Assembly (NCBI RefSeq): GCF_036785885.1 | Contig: NC_092320.1 | Location: 13,517,557-13,581,556, forward strand | Reading direction: 5' to 3' | Source of the DNA: Coffea arabica | Lineage: Eukaryota; Streptophyta; Magnoliopsida; Gentianales; Rubiaceae | Length of the DNA stretch: 64,000 nucleotides | Shown: positions 54,180 through 64,000 of the stretch, in pieces | Position numbering within the stretch: position 1 is the stretch's first letter | Layout: the number at the start of each line of letters is the position of its first letter | Translations under genes and position numbers: made by a program | The notes under the pieces: model-generated | The model's input: only the letters and a program-made list of their open reading frames with translations | Database searches by the model: none | Told to the model about the DNA's origin: nothing

Positions 54180-57068
54180 GGAACTAGCGCTGGGTTTGAA
54201 GCCAACAAGTAAGTGCTACGTCAAAGTAAGAACGAGGATAGTAAGATACAAACTGGAATGATATGACTGAGTCTCCCAATGAAGGGGTTTTAAAGGGATC
54301 ACGAGGAAGAAAGAAGAAATTATCGGCTTGGAAGAATGCTAATAATGGGCTGGAACATGAGAGGGAGATAGCCGGCAAAAAGGATGATTTAATTGCCGTC
54401 TCAAACCGGCTTGGAGTGATTTTTTCTCATTTGTCCTAACATGAATTTTGTTACTTGTGCTCTTCAATTTTATTGTATAATTTAATGGAAACAACTCAAA
54501 CTTTTATCCATATTAAATTTGTACTATAAACCCTGTTGTCGATCTTTCCCTAGACTAACAATGTTTTTGGTCTATATGATATCTTCTAGTGAAGGGATTT
54601 TTTTTGGTTGATTGGGAGTAAATGTTGATATCAATGATCAGGCTCCAGACTTTTGGTTCATAGGTTACATACAATTGATGTGGGGTAAGAGGAAAGATAG
54701 AAGTTCCAGGCACACGAGTGCATATGGGTTAGAGTTAATTAGAATAATTGCTGTAGTATTTTTGTTTTTTTTTTATGGCTGACCATCTACTTTGGTTAAC
54801 AAAAGAAATTGATTATTGACAAAACTATACTTATAGACCAACCGGGAACCCAAAATTTTAAAGCAAGGTTTAGGGAATATTATCACCAGAGATCTGAAGT
54901 ACTTCAATTCAGCTATTTTATATTTTCTATTTTCCAAATCATTTGCTTTGGACACTAAACTGCATGTACGTGTCTAATTATATATATCTTTCTCTTTTCT
55001 AAATTGATTTTTCATAATAGATTCATGCATGGAAGCCAACCTAAAATATGGTATTGTTGTAGGGACTTAGCTTTTCTATGGAATGTTTAGTGGAATAACT
55101 ATTCTTGACAATGATCGCGTGAATTAGTTTTTTTTCCATAGCTGTTTGTAGCTAGTCCTCAACACCCCCCCCCCCCCCCCCCAACACACACAAAAAAAAG
55201 AAAAAAAGAAAAATCATAGCTCAGTTGATGGTGACTAAAATTTTGATCAGATCAACTAGTCAGAAGTAAATGGTTTTTATTATCTACTTCTTGTAAATTG
55301 CCAAGCAATAGGAATACACTTTTCCTTCAGTTGACTTACCATTCTGATATTTGGGAGGACAAACTATCGTGCGCTTTTTCCAAGTCTTTTTCTAAGGTAG
55401 GTACAAAGCTGTAATATGCCAAATCGCCCCTAAATAAAGAAACTGGTAACCATTTCATCTGTATTTCAGAAACAGTCAAGAAGTTTAACAGCTTTCCAAT
55501 GTAACTCAGAAGGTAAGCGGTCATTAAAGATAATGCTATTTGAGATAGACAAAGCAGCCTCTTGGGATCTTATACGTTTCGTCAAGATAATACGTCAAAC
55601 ACACATGGAGCTGTAATTTCAAAGATTGTCTACAAGCTTTTATTGGTGGAACTCAATTAGTAAAAAGAAAAAAAAAATTGATCCACACTTAGATCAGCTT
55701 ACTTATCTTTATTACGAATTAATCCTTCATTAATTGGCATAAAAATGTGTTGTAAATCTGCTATTTACATTATACTAATACTGGTATTCGCATGTATATG
55801 TTTGTGTTTAGGAGGTTTGGTTTGACATTGAATGGCTTTCTGATGTACGTAAAACCTAATAGGAGGTTTGGTTTGGTTTGGTTTGGCTCACCTCTGTGTG
55901 TAGACCTGCTTTTTTTTTTTTTTTTTTTATCCATAAAAGTGTTAAATTTGCCCAAACAATAAATCATAAATCCCTATTGCAATTTTCTTTTATACGAACA
56001 AGGTAAATGATATTCACACTACACCTTTCTTTACATAATAAATTATTAGAATGAGTGTCGAAAACTATTTTTAGGGTGCAAATATCACTTGTCATCGACG
56101 AGTCGATCGTTTGCAAAACTAGACTTGACTTTGGTTTAAGGTGTAAAATTTGCATTATACATTTGCATACCATCTCATGAAATATAATTTAATCAATAAA
56201 TCTTATCCAAATCACAAGTGGATTTCGCCAAGTTAACGTGCTCAAACCTGATTGAAACTTACAATTTTCAGAAATTTGGATTTAGGGTGGGTAACATATG
56301 AATTTAAAAAAAAAAAAAAAAGAGTGTAAGCATGAGTGCAGCAATAAGGTTTCTGAACATCAATCATTTATCTTTCAAAAGATACTGCAGGTTTTTCACA
56401 TACTATTACAAGGTTGCTCAAACTAATGAACTTAATAGGTGCAGTAACCATTGATTAATGGATGAGATATACTGTTTTCTAGCAGTATATGCATGGACTA
56501 TTTGAGATTTAAGGCACAAGAGGGACCATTAATTTTTGCAGGCAATGTTTCGTTAATCATCCAATCAAAAACACTATCTTGTGCAAGTAAATTTGGTAAG
56601 CAGAGCACTGGACCCCTTAATATCAAGACTAAATATATAGTTATAGATACGTGTAGATTACCTAATCAGAATCTGAAAAAGAAATATTAAACAAAACTAT
56701 GATCAACCCGTAACCATCGACTTCCTCTGGCGTACAAGTATTTAGATTGCAGGTCAACAAATCAAACGAAATTAAATATAGCAACTGGTTTATGTGTTGA
56801 AAAGGAGACAATTGTTTTAGAATCTCCATTATGATATAACCTCAGGATTCTAGATAGATGCTGGCATGCCTCTTTTTTGTAGGACATGTTCAATTTTTAA
56901 TTTAGGGTAAATTAATACTAAGTTTGGATCCAAACTAACTGAGGTGTAAGTCACCCTAATTGAAGCATTTTGAACTTTCTTTCGAAATGCTTTTAAGTAC
57001 TCACACTATGAGAAGATTCTATAAAATTCTCACAATTTTTTTATATGATGATTTTCCTTCTATACGTA
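54180..57068. other. 5' flank of the AP2 gene and long intergenic region
   Basis: Upstream of the ATG the gene's own strand is rich in C/T, a probable leader. Beyond about 54450 I see no gene. A poly-C tract of about 18 bases followed by an A-rich run lies at 55165-55210, and a ggttt repeat near 55863-55886. Confidence 0.4.
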
Positions 57069-57088
57069 CTATTGCAACATAAAATCAT

Positions 57089-57272
57089 TTTTTTTTTCAA
57101 CACAGTGGGTATCTGGACCCATGGACTGATTACCGTACAGCCCAACTAATCCCACTGCGAGCTGGGAGCGGCTCGTCCCAAGCATCATCAGCCACGGTAG
57201 AACGGGGACTCGATCTCGGGACGTGGCTCTCCCCCAACTGGGACTACAACCACTGAACCGAACCCCGAGGGG
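57089..57272 (-). mobile_element. tRNA-derived SINE (184 bp) with 20-bp TSD
   Basis: The 20-bp repeat ctattgcaacataaaatcat lies at 57069-57088 and 57273-57292. The insert, read on the minus strand, begins gcccctcggggttcggttca, has a box A-like 'ggttcagtggttg' and a box B-like gatcgagtccc, and ends in an A-run (the T-run at 57089-57097). These are the marks of a SINE copied by LINE machinery. Confidence 0.85.
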
Positions 57273-57292
57273 CTATTGCAACATAAAATCAT

Positions 57293-58660
57293 GCTACGTA
57301 CTTATGTAACCAGTACTGCATGCATTAGTTTTGAAAATTCTGTTAATTATAATTTACTTCAGTGGAATGCCTTTTATAATTTAGGGACAATTTGTGGTTT
57401 AGGGACAAGCAAGAGTTGAGGTACAGTTGGTGGGCTAAACTGAAACTAACCCTAATCTTATACCCAGCGATTGTGGCGAATAGGCAGCTAATTAAAACGC
57501 ATCTTCCAAGCCGATCGATGAGATATCTTATCTAGACATGATTTCCCGATCCAATTATATATTCCTGATTGAAAAAATTATAATTGCGCTGCAGGTGAAT
57601 TGGTTGAATTAACCCTTATTTATAGTAATGAGCCCTAAAATTGCATGCATGCTTTTTCCTTCCAATTCTTGTGTGATGCTCAACCATGCGTAATCAGTCA
57701 ACATATATTATCTCAATCAAGAAGCTAGTAATGATCATTTCATGTGCTCAGCCTTTTTCCACTCAATTAGACAAAATGACAAGAAGAAAAGAAATATGAA
57801 AGACACTTCATTTATTTCTTTCCGCCCATCCCATGACCGGCAGTTTTTTTTTCTCTACAATGGGAAGAATGCCCAGAAAAAATAATCTTACTAGTTATTG
57901 AAATGTTAATCTATTCTAATCATTTTACGAATGATCAGCTCAGCTGATATTTTCATTACATGGCCCTGCGAAGTTATTAAATAAAGAATTTACCGTGGAC
58001 ATTGGATGGAGTAGAGAGTCATCAAGCTAAAAATTAATCATGAATACGACCTAAACGTATTTTTAACTGCTTCGATGGGAACTAATAAGATAAACTCGTG
58101 TTCATATGAAAGATAAGTAAATGACATTGAAAGCAAATGTTTTTTTTTTCCCTCAACTTGCTGAATAGCAACTCTGAACTGATCATGTTACAGCTGAAGA
58201 GATGAAAACATCAAGAAAAGTTTAACGAAGAAAACTTTATATATGCATGCACCAAGGTCAAGAAAGTAGCTTTTCTTTATGAAGCAATTTCTTGTATGGT
58301 ATACATGAAGAAAATTTAATTACGACAAGATTAATTATGTACTAAACAGCTACAAATTCTGAATCGAATATCGACTTCTGTTCATCGTTTCCTCTTTAAA
58401 CAGATATATACAATTAGTTACTTCACGTTTTATGCACTACTCCACTCTTCAACAAAAAAAAAAAAAAAAAAAACTTTCGAGCAACTTTTACTCTGCTGAA
58501 ACAAAACTAAGAACTTTATTCTTCTTGAAAATTGATAAAATGGGATTTCTATCAGAAGCTCCAATCTCTATGCCTATAAAGAAATCTAACTGAAATGAAA
58601 TACACTAGAAAAATAAAATCCTAGAAGACCTGAACTTGAACCTTTTAATTTTGTGACACA
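57293..58660. other. Intergenic DNA
   Basis: No gene or clear repeat seen apart from an A-homopolymer near 58456. Confidence 0.4.
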
Positions 58661-58664
58661 TTAG

Positions 58665-58680
58665 TACTCCCTCCGTACAC
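58665..58680. mobile_element. Single Stowaway-like terminal motif
   Basis: ta followed by ctccctccgt matches the Stowaway (Tc1/mariner) MITE end next to its TA target. The partner end was not found nearby, so at most this is a fragment. Confidence 0.35.
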
Positions 58681-58912
58681 CACACTTCTGTCGACAACAT
58701 TTTGCAGCCCATTGTCGATGCGAAATGGGAGGTCCAGCCTGAGAAGCTCAAATGAACCTTTCAAGTCTAATAAGAGGTCCCAAGATAGGCCCAATATTAT
58801 GGAAAACTGTTTGCTTATTCATGTTGCCTAAGAAAAAAAAATTTAGCTGATTTTTGTTTCTTGAGGAATATGTAGCGAATTACTGAAGACCCGTTTATTG
58901 TGAAGGAAGACT

Positions 58913-59170
58913 AAGGTCCTGTTTGATAATTTAATTCAGGATTTAGATCTTAACATATTCAAAGCGTTTGATAATCAAAAATTAAATATCCGAATTAATT
59001 AAGTGGTACTGAATTTTCTAAATAAAACGTGCTCCCAAAATTAACTGATAAACTATTCACTTATCACTGAATTTGATATGCGCTCAAATGTATTAGATTT
59101 AATATTTAACAGTTTAATAATTTGATAGATTTACAGTTCAGATTTCAATTTTATCAATCGTACCCTGAGA
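58913..59170. mobile_element. MITE of the 'cctgtttgataat' family, copy 1
   Basis: It shares ordered blocks with 61698-61957: 'tcagatctt/tagatcttaa', gcgtttgataa/gtgtttgataac, 'gaattaa.taagtg', 'actcaaatgta' and 'tcaattttatca'. The edges (ggtcctgtttgataat against ctcagggtac from the right) are weak inverted repeats. Common plant non-autonomous type; superfamily unsure. Confidence 0.6.
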
Positions 59171-59635
59171 ATCCATTCATATCAAGGTGGTATAATCCAA
59201 ACAAAATATTTGCTTTCTTGTATGTGTAACTCTCTCATATGATAAGTTTTAGCACCGAAAATTGAAGTGTATAGAAGCAAATCGTACATGGAATGCTTTT
59301 TATACCATCCAAATTTTTCTCTCGAGATATGTCGTCCATGTCAATTTCAGGGCTCCAGTCTAACAAATCAACTGCCGATTAGAAAATCTTTGAAATACTA
59401 GCTTGAACATAGAAGATTCTACGGTCAGTGCAAAATTCGAGTTTGGTGATTTGGTGATCTACTTGTAAATTTTATTAATTTTTTGCTAGAGAAACAAGCA
59501 GGCCTAGATCACTGGCAAACGTAGATGCCAAACTTTCTCTGGGCAAAACATAACAGTAGCTGATAGGATCAAAAAGAATTTCTTGATCACCAACACAAAT
59601 TTTCAGAGGCGAATCTAAGCTTAGCAGTTTACTAT

Positions 59636-59857
59636 GGCCTTGTTCTCGTCTGCTTTAAATTTTATAAAAATTTAATTATAAAAAGTGATTATAGAGAATA
59701 ATCAAAATCAGCAAAAGATACTTTTTGAATAATTTAGGATTTTAATTAATTTTATTCATTATTAACAATATCAATAATCTGAATATGGAAGCAATTGAGA
59801 ACATCACAAAAAACTGATTATATAAAATCAAAAAAATAATCAATCAAGAATAAGCCC
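59636..59857. mobile_element. MITE with ggccttgttct-type ends (222 bp)
   Basis: The left end ggccttgttctcgtctgctt pairs with the reversed right end gggcttattcttgattgatt. The trinucleotide tat flanks both sides (59633-59635, 59858-59860), compatible with a 3-bp TSD of the PIF/Harbinger kind, though a match this short may be chance. Confidence 0.55.
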
Positions 59858-60574
59858 TATGAGCTCTTTATTATCCTAAAAAATCCTAATTATCATTGGC
59901 TAAACTATCATTAATAACAAGTGCATCCCCTCGAAAAAAATAAAAAATAAAAAATAAAAAAGTAACGCTTACTGAAATAGTAAATAGTAGAGTTGTTACC
60001 TCGAGAAAAAAAGGTACGACTTCTTATCGCATGGCTAACTGTTGAATTTCCAACGTAAGCTGCGGCTATCCACCCACCGGCCACCGTCCATTAAATTAAG
60101 GATGCTTTCTGCTTTCAGATCTTTTTTGTTTTGTGCCAAAATCCACCGGCCCCGCCACACAAATCCACACCAATGAAAAATCACCAAGTGCTGAAATGAA
60201 GATTGCTTATTTCGCAATCAACCAAAGATTCTCAGCCCTGAGACTAAAGAAAATGCATAATCATCTTGTGATAGTAGGTGTGGATTAATAGTCTTCAACT
60301 TCATGGGACTATTTAAAATGAAATCTTGATAATATTTTAATGGCCAAATTAATTGTACTATCATCTTGAAAATGTAACTCCATTCGTTCAATCTGCTTCT
60401 GAAGTTATGAACCAAGAGGAAAAATCGACAAACCTGCAAAGTAAATTTAATGAAAAAACAACGAGAGGAGGCTAAATATAAATTCTCGATCATAAATTCA
60501 TAGCTGATTCATGTATAATGCCCTTGATCACTTTGAAGATCTACAACCTTTTTATCTTTAAAATGATATGCAAT

Positions 60575-61010
60575 TGTCATCCTGTGAGCAAGTAGAAAAG
60601 TAGAAAGGTTTAGACAGTGTAGAGAGGAGCCAATTCCCTACGGATACACGTCGGTTCGATCGCCTGTTCAGTCGAGCTAACGAGTCTGTTCGGCCCTCAA
60701 CCACGAGTCTTCCGGAGGTGAAATGATTAAGGACTCCTGATCCATCGGGATAAGGCCCAAAGTAGGGTTCAAGAGGGACTCCATCCCCTCGTGACCTAGT
60801 AGGATTCATATTCAAGAATGGGATACCTACTAAGGATAGAGGGATAACTTTGGACTCTCTCGTGACTATCTCAAAAAGACTCTATAAATAATGAATAAAA
60901 AGACCAGAAAAGGTACGCTATACAATACTATTACTTTCTCTATTCTCTAGCTAGTCCGACTGTTCGGCTCATTGCAGTTCAGCTCGGAACCTTAACCGGT
61001 GCTATGTTCG
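60575..61010 (+). mobile_element. Probable LTR fragment or solo LTR (Tat/Ogre-like wording)
   Basis: The GC content is higher than the surroundings. A TATA box (ctctataaataatgaa, about 60880-60895) is followed by an aggtacgc..caatactattact stretch and a C/T-rich initiator-like segment, the layout seen in gypsy LTRs. No second LTR, PBS or coding part is nearby, and the ends are not sharply defined. Confidence 0.45.
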
Positions 61011-61697
61011 GATCGTGATTTCGACGTACTTTTCAAACAGCATTACTGGTAATTTCTGGATTCTGCTTTGTAGAAAAGGAACCGCACCAAATAATATAAA
61101 ACGCAAAGAATAGTGCTCAATTTTGACTCGAGGAGAGGGCCTTTTTTGTTCTTTTGTTTTCATTATTTCTCTTTTTTTTTTTCCCCCAAAACCCGCCACG
61201 TTTATTCTTTGAAATTCACAACTTTTTGACGCTTTCATGCTTTTGGTGCACTATCATTTGCATTCATTCATTTGTAAGAAAGTGAATGGTGTCAATCTCA
61301 GAAAAGGCATTCATAGAGTTGGTTGCAGGGAAAAAAAATCCTTACCAAAATCATCTCCTTTGACTGCAAGATTCTTTTTTAAGTTTTTGTTATTCAATAA
61401 ATAATAGTTTTTCTTATGCTACTAATTAATTTTAATTTAAATTTGCACTTCAAATTTAACACATATGAGATGCAGCTAGTGTTAGTTTATGTACAAGACA
61501 ATGAAAGGTTAATCCTTGTCGAATGTGCTTAAGTTGATTGGCGACGACATCTTTCATGATCGCGTACATGAGATTCTTTTAGCATATAAGGTTACGGTTG
61601 TCTGAATAGTGAAATGAGTGTGGATTTAACTCCTAAAATAATTATTATGGACTTTGGAATGAAATACTATGAGTAGTAGCATGATATTCTAAATTTG
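61011..61697. other. Intergenic DNA
   Basis: Nothing recognised. Confidence 0.35.
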
Positions 61698-61957
61698 CAG
61701 CTTATTTGATTATCCAATTCAATATTTAAAATTAATAAATTCAGATCTTAATATGTTTAGACGTGTTTGATAACAAAAAAATAGAACATTTGAATGAATT
61801 AACTAAGTGACACTGAAATTTTTAGACAAAAATTGCTCTAAAAAATAATTTAATATGATATACACTCAAATGTACGAGATTCGACACTTAACAATTCAAT
61901 AAATAGATTTCATATTTTAATTTTTAAACTTCAATTTTATCAAAAACACTCTTAGAT
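61698..61957. mobile_element. MITE of the 'cctgtttgataat' family, copy 2
   Basis: Homologous to 58913-59170 in the same orientation (see that entry for the shared blocks); more diverged at the ends. Confidence 0.55.
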
Positions 61958-62347
61958 TTTATACCTAGACACAGTCTCCCATGACCCTTCTTTTCTTCTC
62001 ATCACTCAAACAAATGAAAGAAGTACTTAAATAAAAAAAAAAAAAGTGATTTTAAGCATTAGCAAGATTTCAAGTCCACTCAAAATATAGCAAGGGAGTA
62101 CCAAGAGCATGCATATAAAATGAATGTCAATTAAACTCATTTAACTCTTACGCAGACAAGAACACGCAACTTTTGTTTGTCAAAGACGACCAAAATAGTT
62201 TATCATAATGAATATTATTAGGAATATTTTTAAAGAATAAGATTCGCCAACCAGGTTGCGTCATTTTTCGCCTGCTTGAAGCCAGTAGCAGAAGCAACAT
62301 TAATATTCCCCCAAAGCACGAGCATTTATACCAACCAGAATATGAAT

Positions 62348-62361
62348 ACATACATACATAC

Positions 62362-62393
<32 letters not shown>

Positions 62394-62397
62394 ACGT
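62348..62397. repeat. Compound microsatellite (CATA)n-(TA)n-(TG)n
   Basis: catacatacatacata is followed by TA repeats and about ten TG repeats. Confidence 0.95.
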
Positions 62398-62871
62398 ATA
62401 TATTACTACAATTTACATCATTTGAAAATTCGTCCCACCGGAAAGCAATATGGGAGTACTTTTTCCAGATGAGTCAAGCCAAAGAAAGTATGCATTCATC
62501 AGGCGAGTGAATACCTTTTAAGAAGATATTTGCGTGAAACTTCAGCTTTTGTCTTCTCAAAGTTTTCTAGTTAAAATATACCTTAATTATGCGTGAAGCA
62601 CGCACCATCCAAGAAACCGCATGCAGGATATTATGAATATAATCAGATAGAGATTAGGGAACCAGTAAATTTATAATTAGGTCCAAAGTAGGATAAGAAA
62701 GACAAGATTGACCTGATGTTTAATTGTGTGTAAACGTTCGTTTAAAATTCGTAAGTAAAGATTTGCACGATTCATTGAGCGACTAATAGTTTTCGAATTT
62801 TATAATCGATCCACCGTTCTTTTTTGCGTGCTTATCATGTGCAAGTAAGGGGCATGTAATAGACAAACATG

Positions 62872-63143
62872 TATTTTGGATCGATCATTTTTTTGTAAAA
62901 CAAGTTTTTTCATGTATAATGGTACAATAATACACAAATAAAAATAATTTTAAAAATATAAAAAATAATTCTAAAAACACAAAAATTAACCTCTAAAACA
63001 CAAAAAATAACGTCAAAAAAAATATCAAAAACACCAAAAATAGCCTTAAAAAACAATCTCATCTACAATAAAAGTTTTTCACCTGCATTGCTACAGTAAA
63101 ATATTTAAAAAAAACAATCCCAAAAGCAGCTAATCCAAGCTTT
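62872..63143. mobile_element. MITE of the 'gtttggatt..actgta' family, copy 1
   Basis: The right edge, read in reverse, is gcttggattagctgcttttg followed by 'tttaaatattttactgtagc'. The left edge has 'tttggatcgatcattttttt' and 'tcatgtataatgg', a weak inverted partner. The middle is A-rich, with repeated aaaaacac words. Confidence 0.45.
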
Positions 63144-63571
63144 GAAACCATTAAATTGGATTTAAATGGTAACGTCTGATAATCTATTTATCCTTTGACA
63201 CTTGTTTCTTTTAGGGATACCACGAGTATCGATTCTCTTCGCGTCATCCTTGTTAAGCAAATAGAAAGAAGATAAACTAAAATCAGTCAATAGAGGAAGA
63301 GCACTAACGACTAACCTAGAATGCTGTAACTAGTTTCACAAATATTACTTGCATAATTCGAAAGATACCGTTTGCCTCAATAACGATCGAACTCCTCTTA
63401 TTGAACACCAACAAAATACCCTCTTTCCCTTCTAAGGGAGACCATGGCGATCAATTTTCTTCGCGTCCTTCCTCTTAAGCAAGTACAAAGTCAATTAAAA
63501 TCAATCAATAAAAGGAAGAGTCTTCAACCAAAAAGGTATAATTCATCTCACAAATATCACTTCCATATGTC

Positions 63572-63623
63572 GCCGTTTGGATTAGCTGTTTTTTGGGGTG
63601 TTTTTAAAAAATTTTACTGTAAC
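63572..63623. mobile_element. End of a second 'gtttggatt' MITE, interrupted by a hAT-like element
   Basis: gccgtttggattagctgttt followed by 'tttaaaaaattttactgtaac' matches the reversed right edge of the element at 62872-63143. Homology stops exactly where the CTCGAG-type element begins at 63624. Confidence 0.5.
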
Positions 63624-64000
63624 TAGGGGTGTATTCGAGCCAAGTCGAGTTCGAGTACCGCTATACTCGAGCTCGACTCGGCTATAATATAATTATACTC
63701 GAACTCGAGCTCGAGCTCGATCGAGTCGGAGAATCACAGCTCGAGCTCGAGCTCGATTAAGTCCTTAAAAAGCTCGAGCTCGACTCGATAAGGGTACTCA
63801 CCGGTAATTTTTCAGAATTTATTTACCTATATTAGTAATTTTATAGATAATTTTTTTTAATTTTTTATGTGATACTCGATAGAGCTCGTCGAGCTCTCGA
63901 GTATCAAATTTCTGAGCTCGAGCTCGACTCGATAGCTCTAACGAGCAGCTCGAGATCGAGCTCGATGAAGCGAGTTCGAGCTCGAGCTTCTGATCGAGTA
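63624..64000. mobile_element. hAT-like MITE with dense CTCGAG motifs, copy 2 (cut by window end)
   Basis: It starts taggggtgtattcgagccaa, the same end as the right terminus of the element at 28850-29291 read in reverse, and is filled with gagctcgagctcgag words around an AT-rich centre (63800-63870). The right end and TSD lie outside the window. Confidence 0.75.

Noticed and set aside
1..64000. tRNA, rRNA or snoRNA genes
   Set aside because: Only SINE-type box A/B relics were seen; no complete cloverleaf or rRNA sequence was recognised by eye.

Overview
The window is nuclear DNA of a flowering plant, most likely a eudicot. It is AT-rich, its genes have short exons with GT-AG introns, and the recognisable proteins are plant families. 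No bacterial, organellar or viral gene set, CRISPR array, rRNA or tRNA gene was seen. Everything here comes from reading the sequence; no database search was run.

Host genes, left to right: (i) a secreted invertase/pectin-methylesterase-inhibitor-like gene (12983-13477, +) and a broken tandem duplicate of it (15009-15436); (ii) a four-exon class-I glutamine amidotransferase of the gamma-glutamyl peptidase type (25445-26529, +); (iii) a very short NAC-like gene (29561-30354, -); (iv) a complete ten-exon PHD/AWS/SET histone methyltransferase, ASHR3/SDG4-like (32840-41887, -); (v) a single-exon NDR1/HIN1-like (LEA_2) membrane protein (42802-43581, -); (vi) a seven-exon double-AP2 transcription factor of the WRINKLED/ADAP group with a 9-nt microexon (51530-54179, -). 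They do not form one pathway; they are ordinary neighbours in a gene-sparse, transposon-rich stretch.

Mobile DNA dominates. At 0.7-9.5 kb a tandem TRIM array was split by a 7.2-kb non-autonomous Ty3/gypsy (Athila/Tat-type) element with 1298-bp LTRs and a GC-rich internal insert. At 10.7-12.9 kb an L1-type retroposon carrying only ORF1 sits in the promoter region of the inhibitor gene, with a perfect 15-bp target duplication. At 15.6-20.7 kb a chromovirus-type gypsy element lies beside the inhibitor pseudogene; it has one complete LTR, one cut-down LTR and an exceptional 283-bp duplication of host DNA on either side. Small non-autonomous DNA transposons are common: two Mutator-like foldback MITEs (9-bp TSDs), at least three hAT-like elements with 8-bp TSDs plus a fourth cut by the window end, and several further MITE families. 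There are also SINE-like retroposons, one with a 20-bp TSD, and a second TRIM at 31.1-32.0 kb.

The most unusual items are the 283-bp duplication around a truncated retrotransposon, the ORF1-only LINE whose empty site survives in the neighbouring paralogous copy, the hAT-like elements built from dense short-motif arrays, and the composite non-autonomous LTR element.
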